Shown here: piece after piece, positions 23,276 through 35,775 of the stretch
Layout of the letters: each line of letters opens with the position of its first letter
Position numbering within the stretch: the stretch's first letter is position 1
Position numbers and translations under genes: made by a program
Source of the DNA: Lumbricus rubellus
Lineage: Eukaryota > Annelida > Clitellata > Crassiclitellata > Lumbricidae
Assembly: GCA_945859605.1 (NCBI GenBank)
Contig: OX243817.1
Coordinates: 26,158,843-26,222,842, forward strand
Direction of reading: 5' to 3'
DNA: 64,000 nt
Notes under the pieces: model-generated
Databases searched by the model: none
What the model saw: the letters and a program-made list of their open reading frames with translations, nothing else
Told to the model about the DNA's origin: nothing

Positions 23276-23949
23276 CATCACCGCGCAGCAATACATTGGC
23301 TCCCTGCCAAGACGGATGACGTGTAAATTAGCAATCAGACGATTCGTCGTCGTCGCCGCCGCCTGAAAAGCGCCATCTGACGACGTACGACAGAAAATCG
23401 TTTTGGCGCGAACCGGTCGACGAGTACCTGTCCACAGCCATGCAATTAATCATCGGATGATTGACAGGTTAACGGAGCGCCATCGCCATAAAGAAAAGCG
23501 TCGTCGATAACGATCGGATAAATTGCACGGGGTGGGATCATAATTTTTTATGGTACGGTGGAATTTAACGGCTTGGCGGCGGCGCCTTATTAGTCTGCCG
23601 TCTACTCACTAGAGGCGCCACCTATTATGTTTAATCGTGATCGTCGATGGGAGCTGCTGCTATTAAACCACGTTAAGAGTTAAGACCATTCAAGAATGCT
23701 GATAAGCGTCAGACGAATAGAAGAGCTCAGCTGCCGAGATAACTAAGATCAAAGATATTAGAGTCGTTTGCTAAGATGTGCCATAGGGAATTTCAAAAAA
23801 GTCTAATCGCCGGGAACCAGAAAGGACAGACAGAGAGAGACAGGCAGAGCGGACGGACGTACGGACGGACACAGACAGACAGCGATCGACAGAGAAAGTA
23901 GAAAGACAGAGAAGGAAATAGATAGGCCTACATTGACGAAATGGTGATG

Positions 23950-23956
23950 GGGTTGC

Positions 23957-24011
<55 letters not shown>

Positions 24012-24013
24012 GC

Positions 24014-24047
<34 letters not shown>
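23950..24047. repeat. (TTG)n microsatellite
   Basis: About 30 TTG units with a single GCTG interruption. Confidence 0.93.
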
Positions 24048-24284
24048 AGTTGAGTTGAAAGTTGAGACACCGACGACGAAAATGAACTGGATTAAATAAT
24101 TATTAATATTAATTGTTGGCAGTTAATTGGTCTTGATTTGCAATGGAAAGCAGACTTCGTTCTTAGTTGAAGATTTTGGGGCTGAACGACTGTCCATAGA
24201 TTGTCATGATGATACAAGGCAGCCACTAGTCTAATCTAAGGCAATAGAATGATCATGATGATCATGGAGGTGTACAGAATTAGC

Positions 24285-24595
24285 AAACCAGAGAGACAGG
24301 CAGACATACAGACGTACAGAGAGAAACAGAAAGAAAGAGAAAGAGAAAAAGAAAGCTGAAGGGATACATATAGACAGAGACAGACAGATAGACAGACAGA
24401 CAGAGACATCCAGACAGAGACAGAGAGAGTGCGAGCGAGCGCGTGCATGAGTGAGTGAGTGAGTGAGTGAGTGAGTGAGTGAGTGGTTAAGTGAGAGCGT
24501 GAGAGAGAGGCAGATACAGACAGACAGAGACAGACAGACAGTCAGACAGACAGACAGAGACAGACAGACACACAGACAGACAGACAGAGAGAAAT
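24285..24595. repeat. (GACA)n/(GAGT)n low-complexity tract
   Basis: Imperfect GACAGACAGA-type repeats with an internal (GAGT)n block at about 24450-24485. Confidence 0.85.
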
Positions 24596-25018
24596 AAAAA
24601 AATATCTGAAAACTGATTCAACTCCGTGCATTTATACGCTCAGCTGTCTTGTCAGTTCTGTAAAGATATAAACCGTTTTATCAATGAACGAAACGTGACC
24701 TTCATCGTGACCTTTGCATCTTTATTAGGAAATTTCGGACGACATGGAGAGACGAGGGTCACGACTTCTTCGGACTGAGAAAGCAGAACCACGACAACGA
24801 GGAGGCGCCCTCGCCTCTCCCCTCTCCTACCCCCCACCACATACCCCGATGGGTGTCGCGCAGAAGATGCCAACTGTCCCAGGGAGGAGGGAGGAGGGAG
24901 GAGGAGGGAGGGATGGATTCATTCGCGCGTTAAGATTGATCGCCAGACAAGTAAGTAATGACTTTTCTGATGAAGAGAAGCGGCAAAAGAAAAATAATAT
25001 GCGACTCATCCGTCATCT

Positions 25019-25386
25019 TGTGTGTGTGCATGGTGTGTGTGTTTGTGTGTGCGTGTGCGTGTGTGTGCGTCTGTGTGTGCGTGGGTGTGTGTGCGTGTGT
25101 GTGCGCGTGTGCGTGCGTGTGACTCTGTCTGTGTGCGCGTGTGTCTGTCCGTCCGTCCGTCATCTTGTGGTGTGTGCATGTGTTTGTGTGTGCGTGTGTG
25201 TATGTATGCGTGTGCGTACGTCTGTCTGTGTGTGCATGTGTGTGTGTGTGTGTGTGTGCATGGTGTGTGTGTATGTGCGTGCGTGTGGGCGTGTATGTGC
25301 GTGTCTGTGTGTGTGTGAGTGTCTGTGTGTCTGTCTGTGTGTGCGTGTATGTGTGCGTGTGCGTCTGTCTGTGTGTGCGCGTGGAG
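25019..25386. repeat. (GT)n-rich imperfect microsatellite
   Basis: Long imperfect GT/GC run. The Cys/Val-rich plus frames and Thr/His-rich minus frames are composition artefacts. Confidence 0.92.
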
Positions 25387-26124
25387 TCATAATAATGTGT
25401 CGATATTTCTTCTTATTCTGCGTCTGTCTTATTCCGGCGTGTCACAATCATGTCTTCGTAATTCCGTAAATCATTCACGAAGCTGATTATTTAGGACTCG
25501 AGCAGAAAGTGGAATTACTGTGCGACCTATCTATCCATCGTTGCTCAATTTTATTCATTGCTGGCGTTCGTATTATAAATGACATGAGAGGCACTTATCG
25601 GAATAAGATGATAGATGATTAATGATAGCACCAAACATCTGCTCGTTGAGTGCGTGCTTGAGAGTTGCGACCGATACAAAGCTCAAGCATGTCTTCTCTC
25701 TTCGACCAGGATAATAATAATTATTTCGGCCTTCATTATATGAGTCTATATCAATGTAGTTGGACAATAGAATCACGTGTGCTGTTGATCCGCGCGACTT
25801 TAATTAATCATAAACATTTTCACTTATTCAACAATCCGGTTGACAGACCGCAACCGGTTACAGTTACAGTTACAGTGTACAGTTAAGCAGTTATCTCAAT
25901 TAACATCCGTCTTAACTGCTGACAGAGCAGACAGCTTGCAATACAATGGAGCTAAGAGCAGCCTTGAAAGCACGTCTATCTCCGCTGATCTCCATGCCAA
26001 AGTGGTATCTGATGCGCAACCAGACACCCTTTTTTCTTTATTTATTTTTAGTGTCCATTGGCGTGTCGCGTAAAAGAACTCCTCCCTCATATCTTAGCAC
26101 ACTGTATACAGTAGATTACATAAT

Positions 26125-26166
<42 letters not shown>

Positions 26167-26489
26167 CCTATAGGCGTATAGACACACGTTTCAACCGGCT
26201 GACATATTGCAGCATCATATAGCCTAAGCAGGCTTCTTCCATTATCCATCGGCCATAAACTAATGGCATTTCGCTTGACCAGATAATGAGCAACTCGAAT
26301 TGTATACAGAATTATATATTGTATTCAGACGCGAGTAGTCTGACATTTGCTGAGATGGGTCGGTCTGCATTCAGGCAATTAGCAACTCATGGGTTCGAAG
26401 CCAGACAACAGATCATCGAGATGATAATTATTCGTAGAAAGGCGCGCCATAATAATATCATTTTGTATGTAGGATATAATTTATGACAG
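25387..26489. other. Gene-free stretch
   Basis: No recognisable gene. An (AT)n tract lies at about 26128-26165 and a CAGTTACAGTTACAGT run near 25858-25880. Confidence 0.45.
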
Positions 26490-26698
26490 AAGCTCGTTGT
26501 TCTAACTCTGCCACTGGTTGTTCTAAATCTGCCACTGGTTGTTCTAACTCTGCCACTGCATGATCGTTGTAACTCTGCCACTGGTTGTTCTAGCTCTGCC
26601 ACTGGTTGTTCTAACTCTGCCACTGCCCACTGGTTGTTCTAACTCTGCCACTGGTTGTTCTAACTCTGCCACTGGTTGTTCTAACTCTGCCACTGCTT
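26490..26698. repeat. 21-bp minisatellite
   Basis: About nine copies of a unit near TTCTAACTCTGCCACTGGTTG, with two partial interruptions around 26560 and 26622. Confidence 0.93.
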
Positions 26699-27244
26699 TC
26701 AACTGTGTGTGTTTTTAAAAATTGGCCTGTACGCTACACATAACCTACTTTTAGACACTTCAAGACTAGGCTGCTGCTATGTGATATGATATGATATAAT
26801 GTGTTATGTTGTATATGTTAACTAAGCCTATGTATCATAATGATAACGGCGTTTTGAAAACAAGTGATTATGCTACATATAATAATATATTAATGTTATA
26901 TCAATGCTAGTTAATTCGTTCGTTCAGACATAGAACGTGAGTTCATTCGAGGTCTCCTCGAGTCAAAGGATATCGCTCTAAATCGTGCGCATCTAAGGCA
27001 TGCAGGTCATATCCATGAGCACTGAACCGTTGCTACATCCATACATCGACCCGCTTGCTATGCTCATTGCTCAATGTACCAGTCACATACTGACCCCGCC
27101 TTAGAATTCCTGGATTTCTCAGACAGAGGCCAAAGATGACATAATTATACAATTATACATATATATGTTTATATGTATATATATGCATATATATGTACAT
27201 GTACAGTTGTACACATATATACATATACTTGTGTATATATATAT
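26699..27244. other. Gene-free stretch
   Basis: AT-rich sequence with no recognisable gene or repeat family until the TATATATAC run near 27140-27245. Confidence 0.4.
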
Positions 27245-27364
27245 ACTAGCTGTACCCGGCCACGCGTTGCTGTGGCAGAAAAGACTCCCCCTCCCCCTCC
27301 CTTCCCCTCCTCTTCCCCTTCCCCTTCCCCTTCCCATTCTCCTTCCCCTTCCCCTTCCCCTCCC

Positions 27365-27378
<14 letters not shown>
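27245..27378 (-). mobile_element. Helentron-like terminal fragment
   Basis: Reads ACTAGCTGTACCCGGCCACG then CGTTGCTGTGGCAGAAAAGA on the plus strand, matching the reverse complement of the right end of the element at 15103-15832. It continues into a C-rich CCCCTTCCCC tract just as the other copy runs into its complement. It is followed by (AT)n at 27369-27400. Confidence 0.55.
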
Positions 27379-27403
<25 letters not shown>

Positions 27404-27652
27404 GCAAGCTGCATACTGTCCGATGAAGCGCCAGATAGGGCGCCATATAACTTTGCGACACGCACACCGTCTGCTCGTCGGCCACAAGCGAGCAATGACG
27501 TATACATACACGCTTGCACAAGAGATTAGAATGACGACAGAGGTCACTAGCATCGGCGAAATCAATGAAGAGATCACGTGTGAAATATGGACCAAGAATT
27601 TGGAATGATGTTCCTCCATATATTCGCTCACTGCCCAAGTTTCTCCCCCAAC

Positions 27653-29157
27653 CATGGGCGTCCGCAGGAATTTTTATAGGGGGGCGCAGACTTTTTTTAT
27701 ATAATTGTTACGGGGCTAATTAGGCCTAGGTTGTCAAAACGACGCTTACTCCTTTTGCGCTAGCTCCCTCTCGATCCGCTGTCACGGAACCCATTCAACC
27801 CAGCATGCGCAAAAATCATATAGCCTAGCCTAGACATTAATTGTCAAAACTGTTATGATAGGCCTAGCCTAGTTAAATTGTATGTGACTGAAATCTGACC
27901 TTACTCTTGAAATAACAATTGCAATCGTCTGGGTTCTTATATCCAAACTGATTTATCACTTCATGAATTTGCTTTAATTTGCTGACGGAAACTGTTTCCG
28001 AAGTACGATATATCGTAGCCTACATGTACTGTAACAATGTAGGCATACATACACTCATATTATACAGAGACCTGATAAACGGTTGTCAGTCTGGTTGCAG
28101 AACGAATGCATCCATGTTGGCATGTAACATGTTCGTATACCCTCCTTATAATCGTACGGTATCGAATGACCTTTATACGGTGCCCGCTGTAGGCTTATAC
28201 TGGTATTTAGTTTAAAGTCTGGCCGATTACAGAGCTCAACTTCAATCGAAAACGAAACACCCCTTGACTGCCTGCTCCGTTCATAAATTGTTCTTCGCTC
28301 AATCGCTCTCTCCCTTGAGCGGGAAGCTTTTGTCTTATGTGTTGGGAGTTGGGATATCAATCTGTCAGCAAGGGAGTAACTTCCCCAAGATAGAGGTATT
28401 GACTGTGTTCCACTGCTCACAGCTATGATCCTTCTCCCCTTCTCTCTCCCCTGGCACACTGTATACACACACACTCACATACATATATATATACACAGCT
28501 ATATAATATATATACACTATACAGCTATATATATACCACCATATCAAGTATCAACTTTGATGTGATGTTTCCTCTTCTCTCCCTCCTCTCCCCTTTTCTC
28601 TCTGTCTCCTTCTATCTCTTCACCTCTGTCTCTAGCTGGTACACTCGCTGTTGGCTGGCATCTGAGGGAAGAAACTGATTTATTAGTCAGAGATAGACAC
28701 TGTCGCTCCAGCCAGTGCCAATTAAGTTTGCTTATATATATCCTTGTGTGTGTATATGTGTGTATGTGTGTGTGACTAATCGCGTTTCACCAGCTGGATA
28801 TGTTATCTCGCAGTGATCGCCAGAAACAACACAAGAGCCGCTCTTATAACGGGAACACGATACCAATTACTTGTCTATTAGGCGACACGAATGAATGCAT
28901 TTTTGCCGTATTTGGGGTCACAGTATGAATTTCAATATTACTATGAGAGAACTCTGTAGGTCTGCCTATATGTTTTGCGTCCAAAGAAAGTTATAATAGG
29001 ACATAGGTCCAACTTGTAGAACGCAACGATAACCACATTGAAAATTACTTTGCAATAATCATAACTAAATATTCTAAATTTATCATGCAAATAGCCTATG
29101 CGAAAAATCCAGGGGGGCGCACTTGCGCCCCCTTGCGCCCCCCTGCGGACGCCCATG
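27653..29157. mobile_element. Non-autonomous hAT element, 1505 bp
   Basis: A perfect terminal inverted repeat CATGGGCGTCCGCAGG is present, with a perfect 8-bp target-site duplication CCCCCAAC at 27645-27652 and 29158-29165. Both ends also carry GGGGGGCGCA motifs. The interior has no transposase-like frame. The open frames at 27979-28215 and 28055-28474 have no recognisable features. Confidence 0.9.
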
Positions 29158-29712
29158 CCCCCAACTGTTTAAACGGAAACTGTGCACCCACATCCAACAA
29201 GGAGTCCAGCACAACCTTTCCTAACCATGAGTAATGCATATGGGTTTATTCAATAGAATCACTAAGTCTGTTTTTTTGTAAGCTATAGGCCTTTGTGTGT
29301 AGACCTATTTAACTTATCTGTGTACCAAGTATATAATTCTTTTCTGTTCAGATACGTGTTAGTTAAGAATTTAAGAATTTATCTCTTGTTTTTTTGACAT
29401 CATATGGTTGGCCGTGATCAGTTTTTTTCTCAACCAAATTGTCTCAGGTAGCCCTGGCTTGCGGAACCTCTGGTCCCTTTTGATCTCCTGGATAAACCGA
29501 CACCTAATTAAAATATGTAAAATTTGATGTGATTTGATGTGATATAAGCCCACTGCGTTTTATCATGCATGGTTGCCAAAATGAAACATGCCATATTATG
29601 TTATGTAGTGACGTCACCAATGACGTGTGCAGAGGACAACAAGGGCACCGGCGTATATATATATATAAAAATATACATGTACTTTATATATGTAGCCTAT
29701 ATATAATATTAT
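29158..29712. other. Gene-free stretch between hAT element and LINE
   Basis: No gene is seen. Contains several (AT)n tracts near 29653-29700. The segment TATATATAATATTAT at 29698-29712 is the probable left target-site duplication of the LINE. Confidence 0.45.
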
Positions 29713-31532
29713 TATTAACAAATATATTCTGGAAAGAACGAATGAGGCAGAGGAGGCAGCAAGAAGAGGAGACTCCAAAAAGCTTTTCCAGATTGCTAAA
29801 GAACTGAACGGGAATTCAAGAACGCAAACCATGCCAATCAAAAGGAAAGATGGACAGGTGGCAAAAACGCACGAAGAGCAGGCCGGGCGCTGGAAGGAGC
29901 ATTTCGAGAACATTCTGAATTGCCCAGAGCCAACAATACAACATGAGGCTTCTGACGTAGAGCAGGAGGTGGAGGAGTTGGATATTGATGTAGAGGCCAT
30001 AAGCGAAGAAGAGATTAGAAAGGCAATTAAACATCTGAAAAATGGAAAAGCTGCAGGGAATGATGGGATAAAAGCTGAAATGATCAAGCACGGAGGCGAG
30101 ACGATGGTGAAACAGCTGACGAAACTGTGCAACAACATATGGACTGCGGGCAAAGTTCCGGAGGCATGGAAGGAAGGCATAATCATCCCGATACCAAAAA
30201 AAGGAGATCTAAGGGATTGCAACAACTGGAGAGGCATCACGCTGCTGTCAATCCCGGGAAAAGTTATGGCCACGGTAATGCTGAACCGCATGAGGTCTAC
30301 CATAGATGAAAGATTACGACAAGAACAGGCGGGTTTCAGACCTGGTAGGTCATGTTGCGAACAGATGTTCACACTTAGGCAAATAATAGAGAAGTCTTTG
30401 ATGTACGAGACACCTGTACTAATCAACTTCATTGACTTTAAAAAGGCCTTTGACAGTATACACAGAGAATCGCTGTGGAGGATAATGAAAAATTATGGGA
30501 TTCCATCAAAGATAATTGACATCACCCGGAGTTTCTATGATGGTAGTCGCTGTGCGGTGAGATGCGGAGGGGAGGTGGGCGAATGGTTCCAGATTGTGAC
30601 AGGAGTAAGACAGGGATGTGTGTTGTCACCAATGCTTTTTGCCTTAATCGTGGATTGGGTGATGATGAGAGTATCAGAGGACGCCAATACTGGTTTGAGA
30701 TGGGTAAATGCTGATATATAGGCTGAGGGACTTGGATTTCGCAGACGATATCGCCCTGTTGGACAACACCTGGAAAGGGATGAAAGATTTAACACTCAGA
30801 ACACAGATGGAAGCAGCAAAGGTGGGACTTACCATCAATCCAAATAAAACAAAACTCATGAAGGTTGGAAAATGGGAGGAAGAAGGCAGCATTATGGTGG
30901 ACGGTCAGGATGTAGAATCGGTAGATAGCTTTTGCTACCTTGGAAGTCAAATATCAGCAGACAGCAGCTGTGACAGGGAAATAAAAACACGTATAGGAAA
31001 GGCAAATGCTGCATTTGGAGGGCTTGCTAACATCTGGAAAAAGAACGGATGCAGCATAACAACTAAGATGCGCCTCTATCATGCTGTAGTCTTGAGTACA
31101 CTTTTGTATGGATCGGAGACATGGCCGATGACGGTGGCAAACAAGAGAAGATTGGAGGCAGCACACCACAAATGGCTAAGAAGAATCCTGCATGTATCGT
31201 GGCGAGACAAGATATCGAACAAAACCATTAGAGAGAGAACGGGGCAGGAAGAAATGGAATACATCATCAGAAGAAGGCGACTGAGGTGGGCGGGACACGT
31301 GTTCCGCATGGAGGACGAAAGAAGAGCCAACCAAGTGATGTCATGGAATCCTGGAGGAAAAAGGAAGAGAGGAAGGCCGAGAAAGAACTGGCCGGAAACC
31401 ATCAGGGAGGATCTGAAATGCCTGGAGATGTCGTGGGACGAGGCCAAGGAATTGGCGGCGGACAGAGAGGAATGGAGACGATGCGTTGCCCGATGTGCAG
31501 ATCTGCACGGGATGGACTAAGTTCTAAGTAAG
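29713..31532 (+). mobile_element. 5'-truncated non-LTR retrotransposon (LINE)
   Basis: The element starts inside the linker before the reverse transcriptase, so the endonuclease is missing. It ends just after the ORF stop with a CTAAGTTCTAAGTAAG-like tail. The same 15-bp word TATATATAATATTAT lies at 29698-29712 and 31533-31547 and fits a target-site duplication, although it is AT-rich and could be coincidental. The RTE-like clade assignment is an inference from the short TAAG-type tail and the C-terminal region. Confidence 0.85.
29729..31520 (+). pseudogene. LINE reverse transcriptase, one frameshift
   Basis: The first part, 29729-30721, carries finger and palm motifs: NGKAAGNDGI, GITLLSIPGKV, motif A FIDFKKAFDSIH, and RQGCVLSPMLF. 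The second part, 30708-31520 in another frame, begins with motif C (LDFADDIALL), then GLTINPNKTKLM and a C-terminal segment with RRRLRWAGHVFRM and GKRKRGRPRKNW, typical of RTE-like elements. The two frames overlap at 30708-30721, so one indel there separates motif A/B from the catalytic FADD. Both catalytic regions are otherwise intact, which suggests a fairly young copy. The endonuclease domain is absent. Confidence 0.93.
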
Positions 31533-32029
31533 TATATATAATATTATATACTTTATGTTGCGTTATAGGCATCTTGATAAAATAGGGAATGACGGGTCAA
31601 CGAAATAATTATGGAAGTTTGGATCTGACGTTTCTTGCCTCAAGAGACATTTGCAGATCTTTATGAATCTCTACAATAGCCCTGATTTATTGAGTTTGGG
31701 CAAAGAAGTAGATGCATGAAGTGCAGACCAGATGACCTTCCAATTGTAGGTTGTGTCAAATGTAATTGCAGGACTCGCATGAAGGTCGACATTACTCTTT
31801 CTCTCTAACAATACATGTATGCTGTAAGTCATCGGTACAGTATGCCCAAAATATTCAATAGACTTGGCTCGAGGAAATTCCGAGGTAGCCATACGTCTTA
31901 CTTTCTACTTTTAGACACGCATGCAGAGAGAGATAGAAAAAAAACGCAGAGAGAGACAGAAAGAGAATTTAAATAATTTTTTACAGAGCTCAGCAAACTA
32001 TAGCCTACATTATATGTCCACCCTCAAAG
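31533..32029. other. Gene-free stretch
   Basis: Starts with the probable right target-site duplication of the LINE. Nothing else is recognised. Confidence 0.4.
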
Positions 32030-32237
32030 GCAGGGAGGGAGGGAGGGAGGGAGGGAGGGAGGAAGGGAGGGAGGGAGGGAGGGAGGGAGGGAGGGAGGGG
32101 GAGGGTGGGAGGGAGGGAGGGAGGGAGGGAGGGAGGGAGGGAGGGAGGGAGGGAGGGAGGGAGGGAGGGAGGGAGGGAGGGAGGGAGGGAGGGAGGGAGG
32201 GAGGGAGGGAGGGAGGGAGGGAGGGAGGGAGGGAGAG
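32030..32237. repeat. (GGGA)n microsatellite
   Basis: About 50 GGGA units with a GGGGGAGGGT interruption near 32098. Confidence 0.95.
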
Positions 32238-32404
32238 ACATACAGACATATAGGGGAAGAGACAAAGACAGACACAGAGACAGAGACAGAGAACTGTTAC
32301 AGAAAGAAGCAGACGACATGCAGAGAGGGAGCGAGTGGCGCGCAGCAACGTATGTCCAGCCGACGGCGTCATAATTCACATTTTCCGTCGTGGCGTCGAT
32401 TTTC

Positions 32405-32642
32405 CATATCTCTTCTTCTTCCTCCTCCTCCTCCTCCTCCTCCTCCTCCTCCTCCTTCTCTTCCTCCTCGTCCTCCTCCTCTCCTCGTCCTCCTCCCCAT
32501 CCTCCTCCTCTCCTCCACCTCATCCTCCTCTTTCTCCTCCTCTTCTTTCTCCTCGTCCTCCTCTTCTTCTTCCTCCTCGCCCTCCTCCTCCTCCACCATC
32601 TCCTCCTCCTCCTCCTCCTCCTCCTCCTCCTCCACCTCCTTC
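32405..32642. repeat. (TCC)n/(TTC)n imperfect microsatellite
   Basis: Pyrimidine-only plus strand dominated by TCC and CTC triplets. The Ser/Pro/Leu-rich and Glu-rich frames are artefacts. Confidence 0.93.
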
Positions 32643-32787
32643 AGATGCCGTATGGTCATCGTCCATGCACTCGAGGTCACAGAGCAGAGGGCGCCACTAC
32701 TGCATGGCCTGCATGGGATGATGAGAGTCAGTGCTGCTCCTCAGATTCACGATGACGACAGTCGAGATTATTTTCGTATCAGCGGCG

Positions 32788-32942
32788 CTTAGCCATGTAG
32801 CCATGTAGCCATGTAGCCATGTAGTCATGTAGCCATGTAGCGAAGAAGAATCGGCGAATTGATGGATGGGTGGAAGAAACGCGTGGACGGAAGATACGCG
32901 ACGGAGATAGAGGCAGACAGACAGACATACAGACAGACAGGC

Positions 32943-32997
<55 letters not shown>

Positions 32998-33185
32998 CAG
33001 GCAGACAGACAGACATACAGGCAGGCAAGCAGGCAGACAGACAGACAGACAGACAGCCAGACGGATAAAGACAGAGAGAGAAAGACATAGAAAGACAGAG
33101 ACAGACAGAGACAGACAGACAGACAGAGACAGAGAGACAGACAAAGAGACAGAGACAGACAGAGACGGACAGACAGAGGGACGAT
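32788..33185. repeat. (CCATGTAG)n and (CAGA)n tandem repeats
   Basis: About six copies of an 8-bp unit CCATGTAG at 32793-32841 are followed, after a short unique stretch, by long imperfect (CAGA)n at about 32910-33180. Confidence 0.92.
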
Positions 33186-33609
33186 GAAAGCGACGGACAT
33201 AAGGAATCTAGATAAGAGAGGCTGCAGGCATGCATGCAGATGGTGCATGGACATAGATTGACAGACGATCATTCCCATTACAATCGGTTGAAGATTAATA
33301 ATAATGTTTATTATGCTATGGTAATATTCCGTTTTGCCCCCGTTGCCATGGAGACCGAAAGCGTCTGTCTCTATCAGCAGACGATGATCACCCTTCAATT
33401 ATACATGTATGCATGCCCTCATGTATATATGCGCAATTCAAATAGAATATATATATATAATTATATATATATATGTGTGTGTGTGTTGAAATAGTGATAT
33501 ATATATACATGTATATATATATATATTACATACAGAATTTATGTATAGGCTATCAAACGATGCATATCTAATGCTTAATGTCTGTGCATATGTGCGCGTG
33601 AGCTTGTGC

Positions 33610-33611
<2 letters not shown>

Positions 33612-33654
<43 letters not shown>

Positions 33655-33891
33655 TCTGTGAGTTTGTGTTTGTATGCGTCTGTGTGTTTTTTGTGTTTAT
33701 GTGGGTGTGCGTGCGTGTGTGAAGGTGGTGTGTGAGCGTGTGGGCGTACGGGTGTATGTATACATGTAGGTGTATGTGTGTGTAGGTGTATGTGTGTGCG
33801 TGTGTGTGTGCGCGCGCGTGTGTGTGCGCGCGTATGCGTGTACGTGTGTGGGTGGACGTGCGGTGTGTGTTTGTGTGTAGGTGTATGTGTA

Positions 33892-33965
<74 letters not shown>
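33612..33965. repeat. (GT)n microsatellite
   Basis: Two long GT runs (33612-33650 and 33894-33965) flank an imperfect GT/GC-rich stretch. Confidence 0.94.
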
Positions 33966-33967
<2 letters not shown>

Positions 33968-34477
33968 GGCTATTTGTCTTGCATCAAGACGTTCCAGTTC
34001 TTGATGAATTTGTTGCGTGTCAAGGCGCAACTCTTTCTGATGTCTTGCGCGTCTTCCCGTTCTAGTGCGCGTAGGTCCTCCTTGCTGCATCTGAATTGCC
34101 CCCTCTCTGATTTCCATACTGCCTCTCATTTTTGGCCTGCCTTCCTTTATATCTCCCTCTGTCTGTCCTTCCGCCTCTGTGCCTTGGTCTCTTCATCCCT
34201 CCCTCCTTGACTGATTACTTTTTTTATCAGCCTCACTGTCTGTGTTTTTGTACCCTTACTGTCTGTGTTTTTGTGCCCTTCACTGTCTGTACCTCTGCCT
34301 GGCCATAGCAACATCGCACGATTTTCTGTGTTTTTAGGCCTTTCTGAAAGTTTCTGTCTATTCCCGATTCGCTGTAGCCTATTTTTTAGCTGAATACAAG
34401 TGAAGTGGAAACTGGATGCGAGTGCTGTAGGCTCGTGTGTCCCGCATATGAAAGCACTAGCGGAAGCACCTTAGCAC

Positions 34478-34585
34478 CATTATCATCACCATCATCACCA
34501 TCATCATCAGCATCACCATCATCACCATCAGCATTATCATCATCATCCTCTTCATCATCATCATCATCATCATTAGCATCATCAA

Positions 34586-34618
<33 letters not shown>

Positions 34619-34785
34619 GATCATCATCATCATCATCATCATCATCGTTATCATCACCTTCTTCTTCTTCTTGTCCTTTTTCTTCTACAGTATCACCATT
34701 ATCGTCGTCGTCGTCATCACCATCTTCTTCTTTAATAGCATCATCGTCAACATAAACATCATCATCGTCGTCGTCATCATCATCG

Positions 34786-34819
<34 letters not shown>

Positions 34820-34896
34820 CATCATCATCATCGTCGTCGTCGTCATCATCATCATCTTCATCATCATCATCAGCAGCAGCAGCAGCAGTTGTAGCG
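34478..34896. repeat. (CAT)n/(CGT)n imperfect triplet repeat
   Basis: CATCAT, ATCGTCGTC and AGCAGC blocks run with few interruptions. No gene is inferred from the Met- or Ser-rich frames. Confidence 0.93.
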
Positions 34897-35158
34897 ATGG
34901 ATGCTCTGCGCCGGAGGAGGATCTGTCACATGTCAAGCGATGGAGATGATCACCGCCTCCTCCTCCTTCTTCTCCTCCTCCTCCTTCCCATCCTCCACCG
35001 TCGCTCGAAGCGACCGACCGACGCATCTATGCACTAAACAGTTGGGAACGACTGCCGTAGACGTAGATACTAATGAGTTAAGAACGACTGCCGCAGAAGT
35101 AGACACTTCGAATGTAAGCGACTGATGTAGTTAGATATCGATCGCCACCTTACAACAA

Positions 35159-35232
35159 CATTAGCATCATCATCAGCAGCATCATCATCAGCAGCAGCAG
35201 CATCATCATCATCATCAGCAGCAGCAGCACAT
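35159..35232. repeat. (CAT/CAG)n triplet repeat
   Basis: Alternating short blocks of CAT and CAG triplets. Confidence 0.88.
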
Positions 35233-35395
35233 AATCATCTTTCACATTAGCAGACGATTGTGTGGAATAAACATTTGCAGCCATCTTCAGGATATCGATA
35301 AATGCTCAAAATATATTGACGAAAGTCTAAGAATTCAACTAAAATTCGATGCATCAACGTTCAAGATATGTACAAGAAAGCAGGATGTCAACAAG

Positions 35396-35545
35396 TTGAT
35401 GATATGAATAAAAGTTGATGATGTCAACAAAAGTTGAAGATGTCAACAAAAGTTCAAGATGTCAACAAAAGTTGAAGATGTCAACAAAAGTTCAAGATGT
35501 CAACAAAAGTTCAAGATATCAACTATAGCGTTCAAGATGTCAGCA
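35396..35545. repeat. 18-19-bp minisatellite
   Basis: About seven copies of a unit near GATGTCAACAAAAGTTCAA, with GTTGAA/GTTCAA variants. Confidence 0.88.
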
Positions 35546-35775
35546 ACTCGAAGTTGAGGATGCCAACGGAAGTGATAACTATAAAGTGAAGGTGTGAAAA
35601 GTTAGAAAACAAGAACAATATATGATAAGCAGAGGTGTATACGTAAGGTTTAGATACCAACCAAGGTTTTTGAGATGAAAACTACTGTAGGCAGGAGACA
35701 AAAGCAAGAGAACAACAGTTGCATCTGCATAATGGACAACTAACAACCACAGTGAGTATATATATAATTATCGAA

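Larger units (their letters stand above)
23276..25018. other. Gene-free stretch with microsatellites
   Basis: Apart from the TTG and GACA repeats listed separately, nothing is recognised. The open frame from 24744 runs into a strong donor-like AAGTAAGT near 24950, but no domain or acceptor partner supports an exon. Confidence 0.4.

Noticed and set aside
24744..25469. Open frame of 241 codons reading into Cys/Val-rich sequence
   Set aside because: The second half is a GT microsatellite. The first half has a strong donor-like site near 24950 but no recognisable domain or partner exon.
32005..33398. Long frames over GGGA, TCC and CAGA repeats
   Set aside because: Microsatellite translations with no unique coding content.
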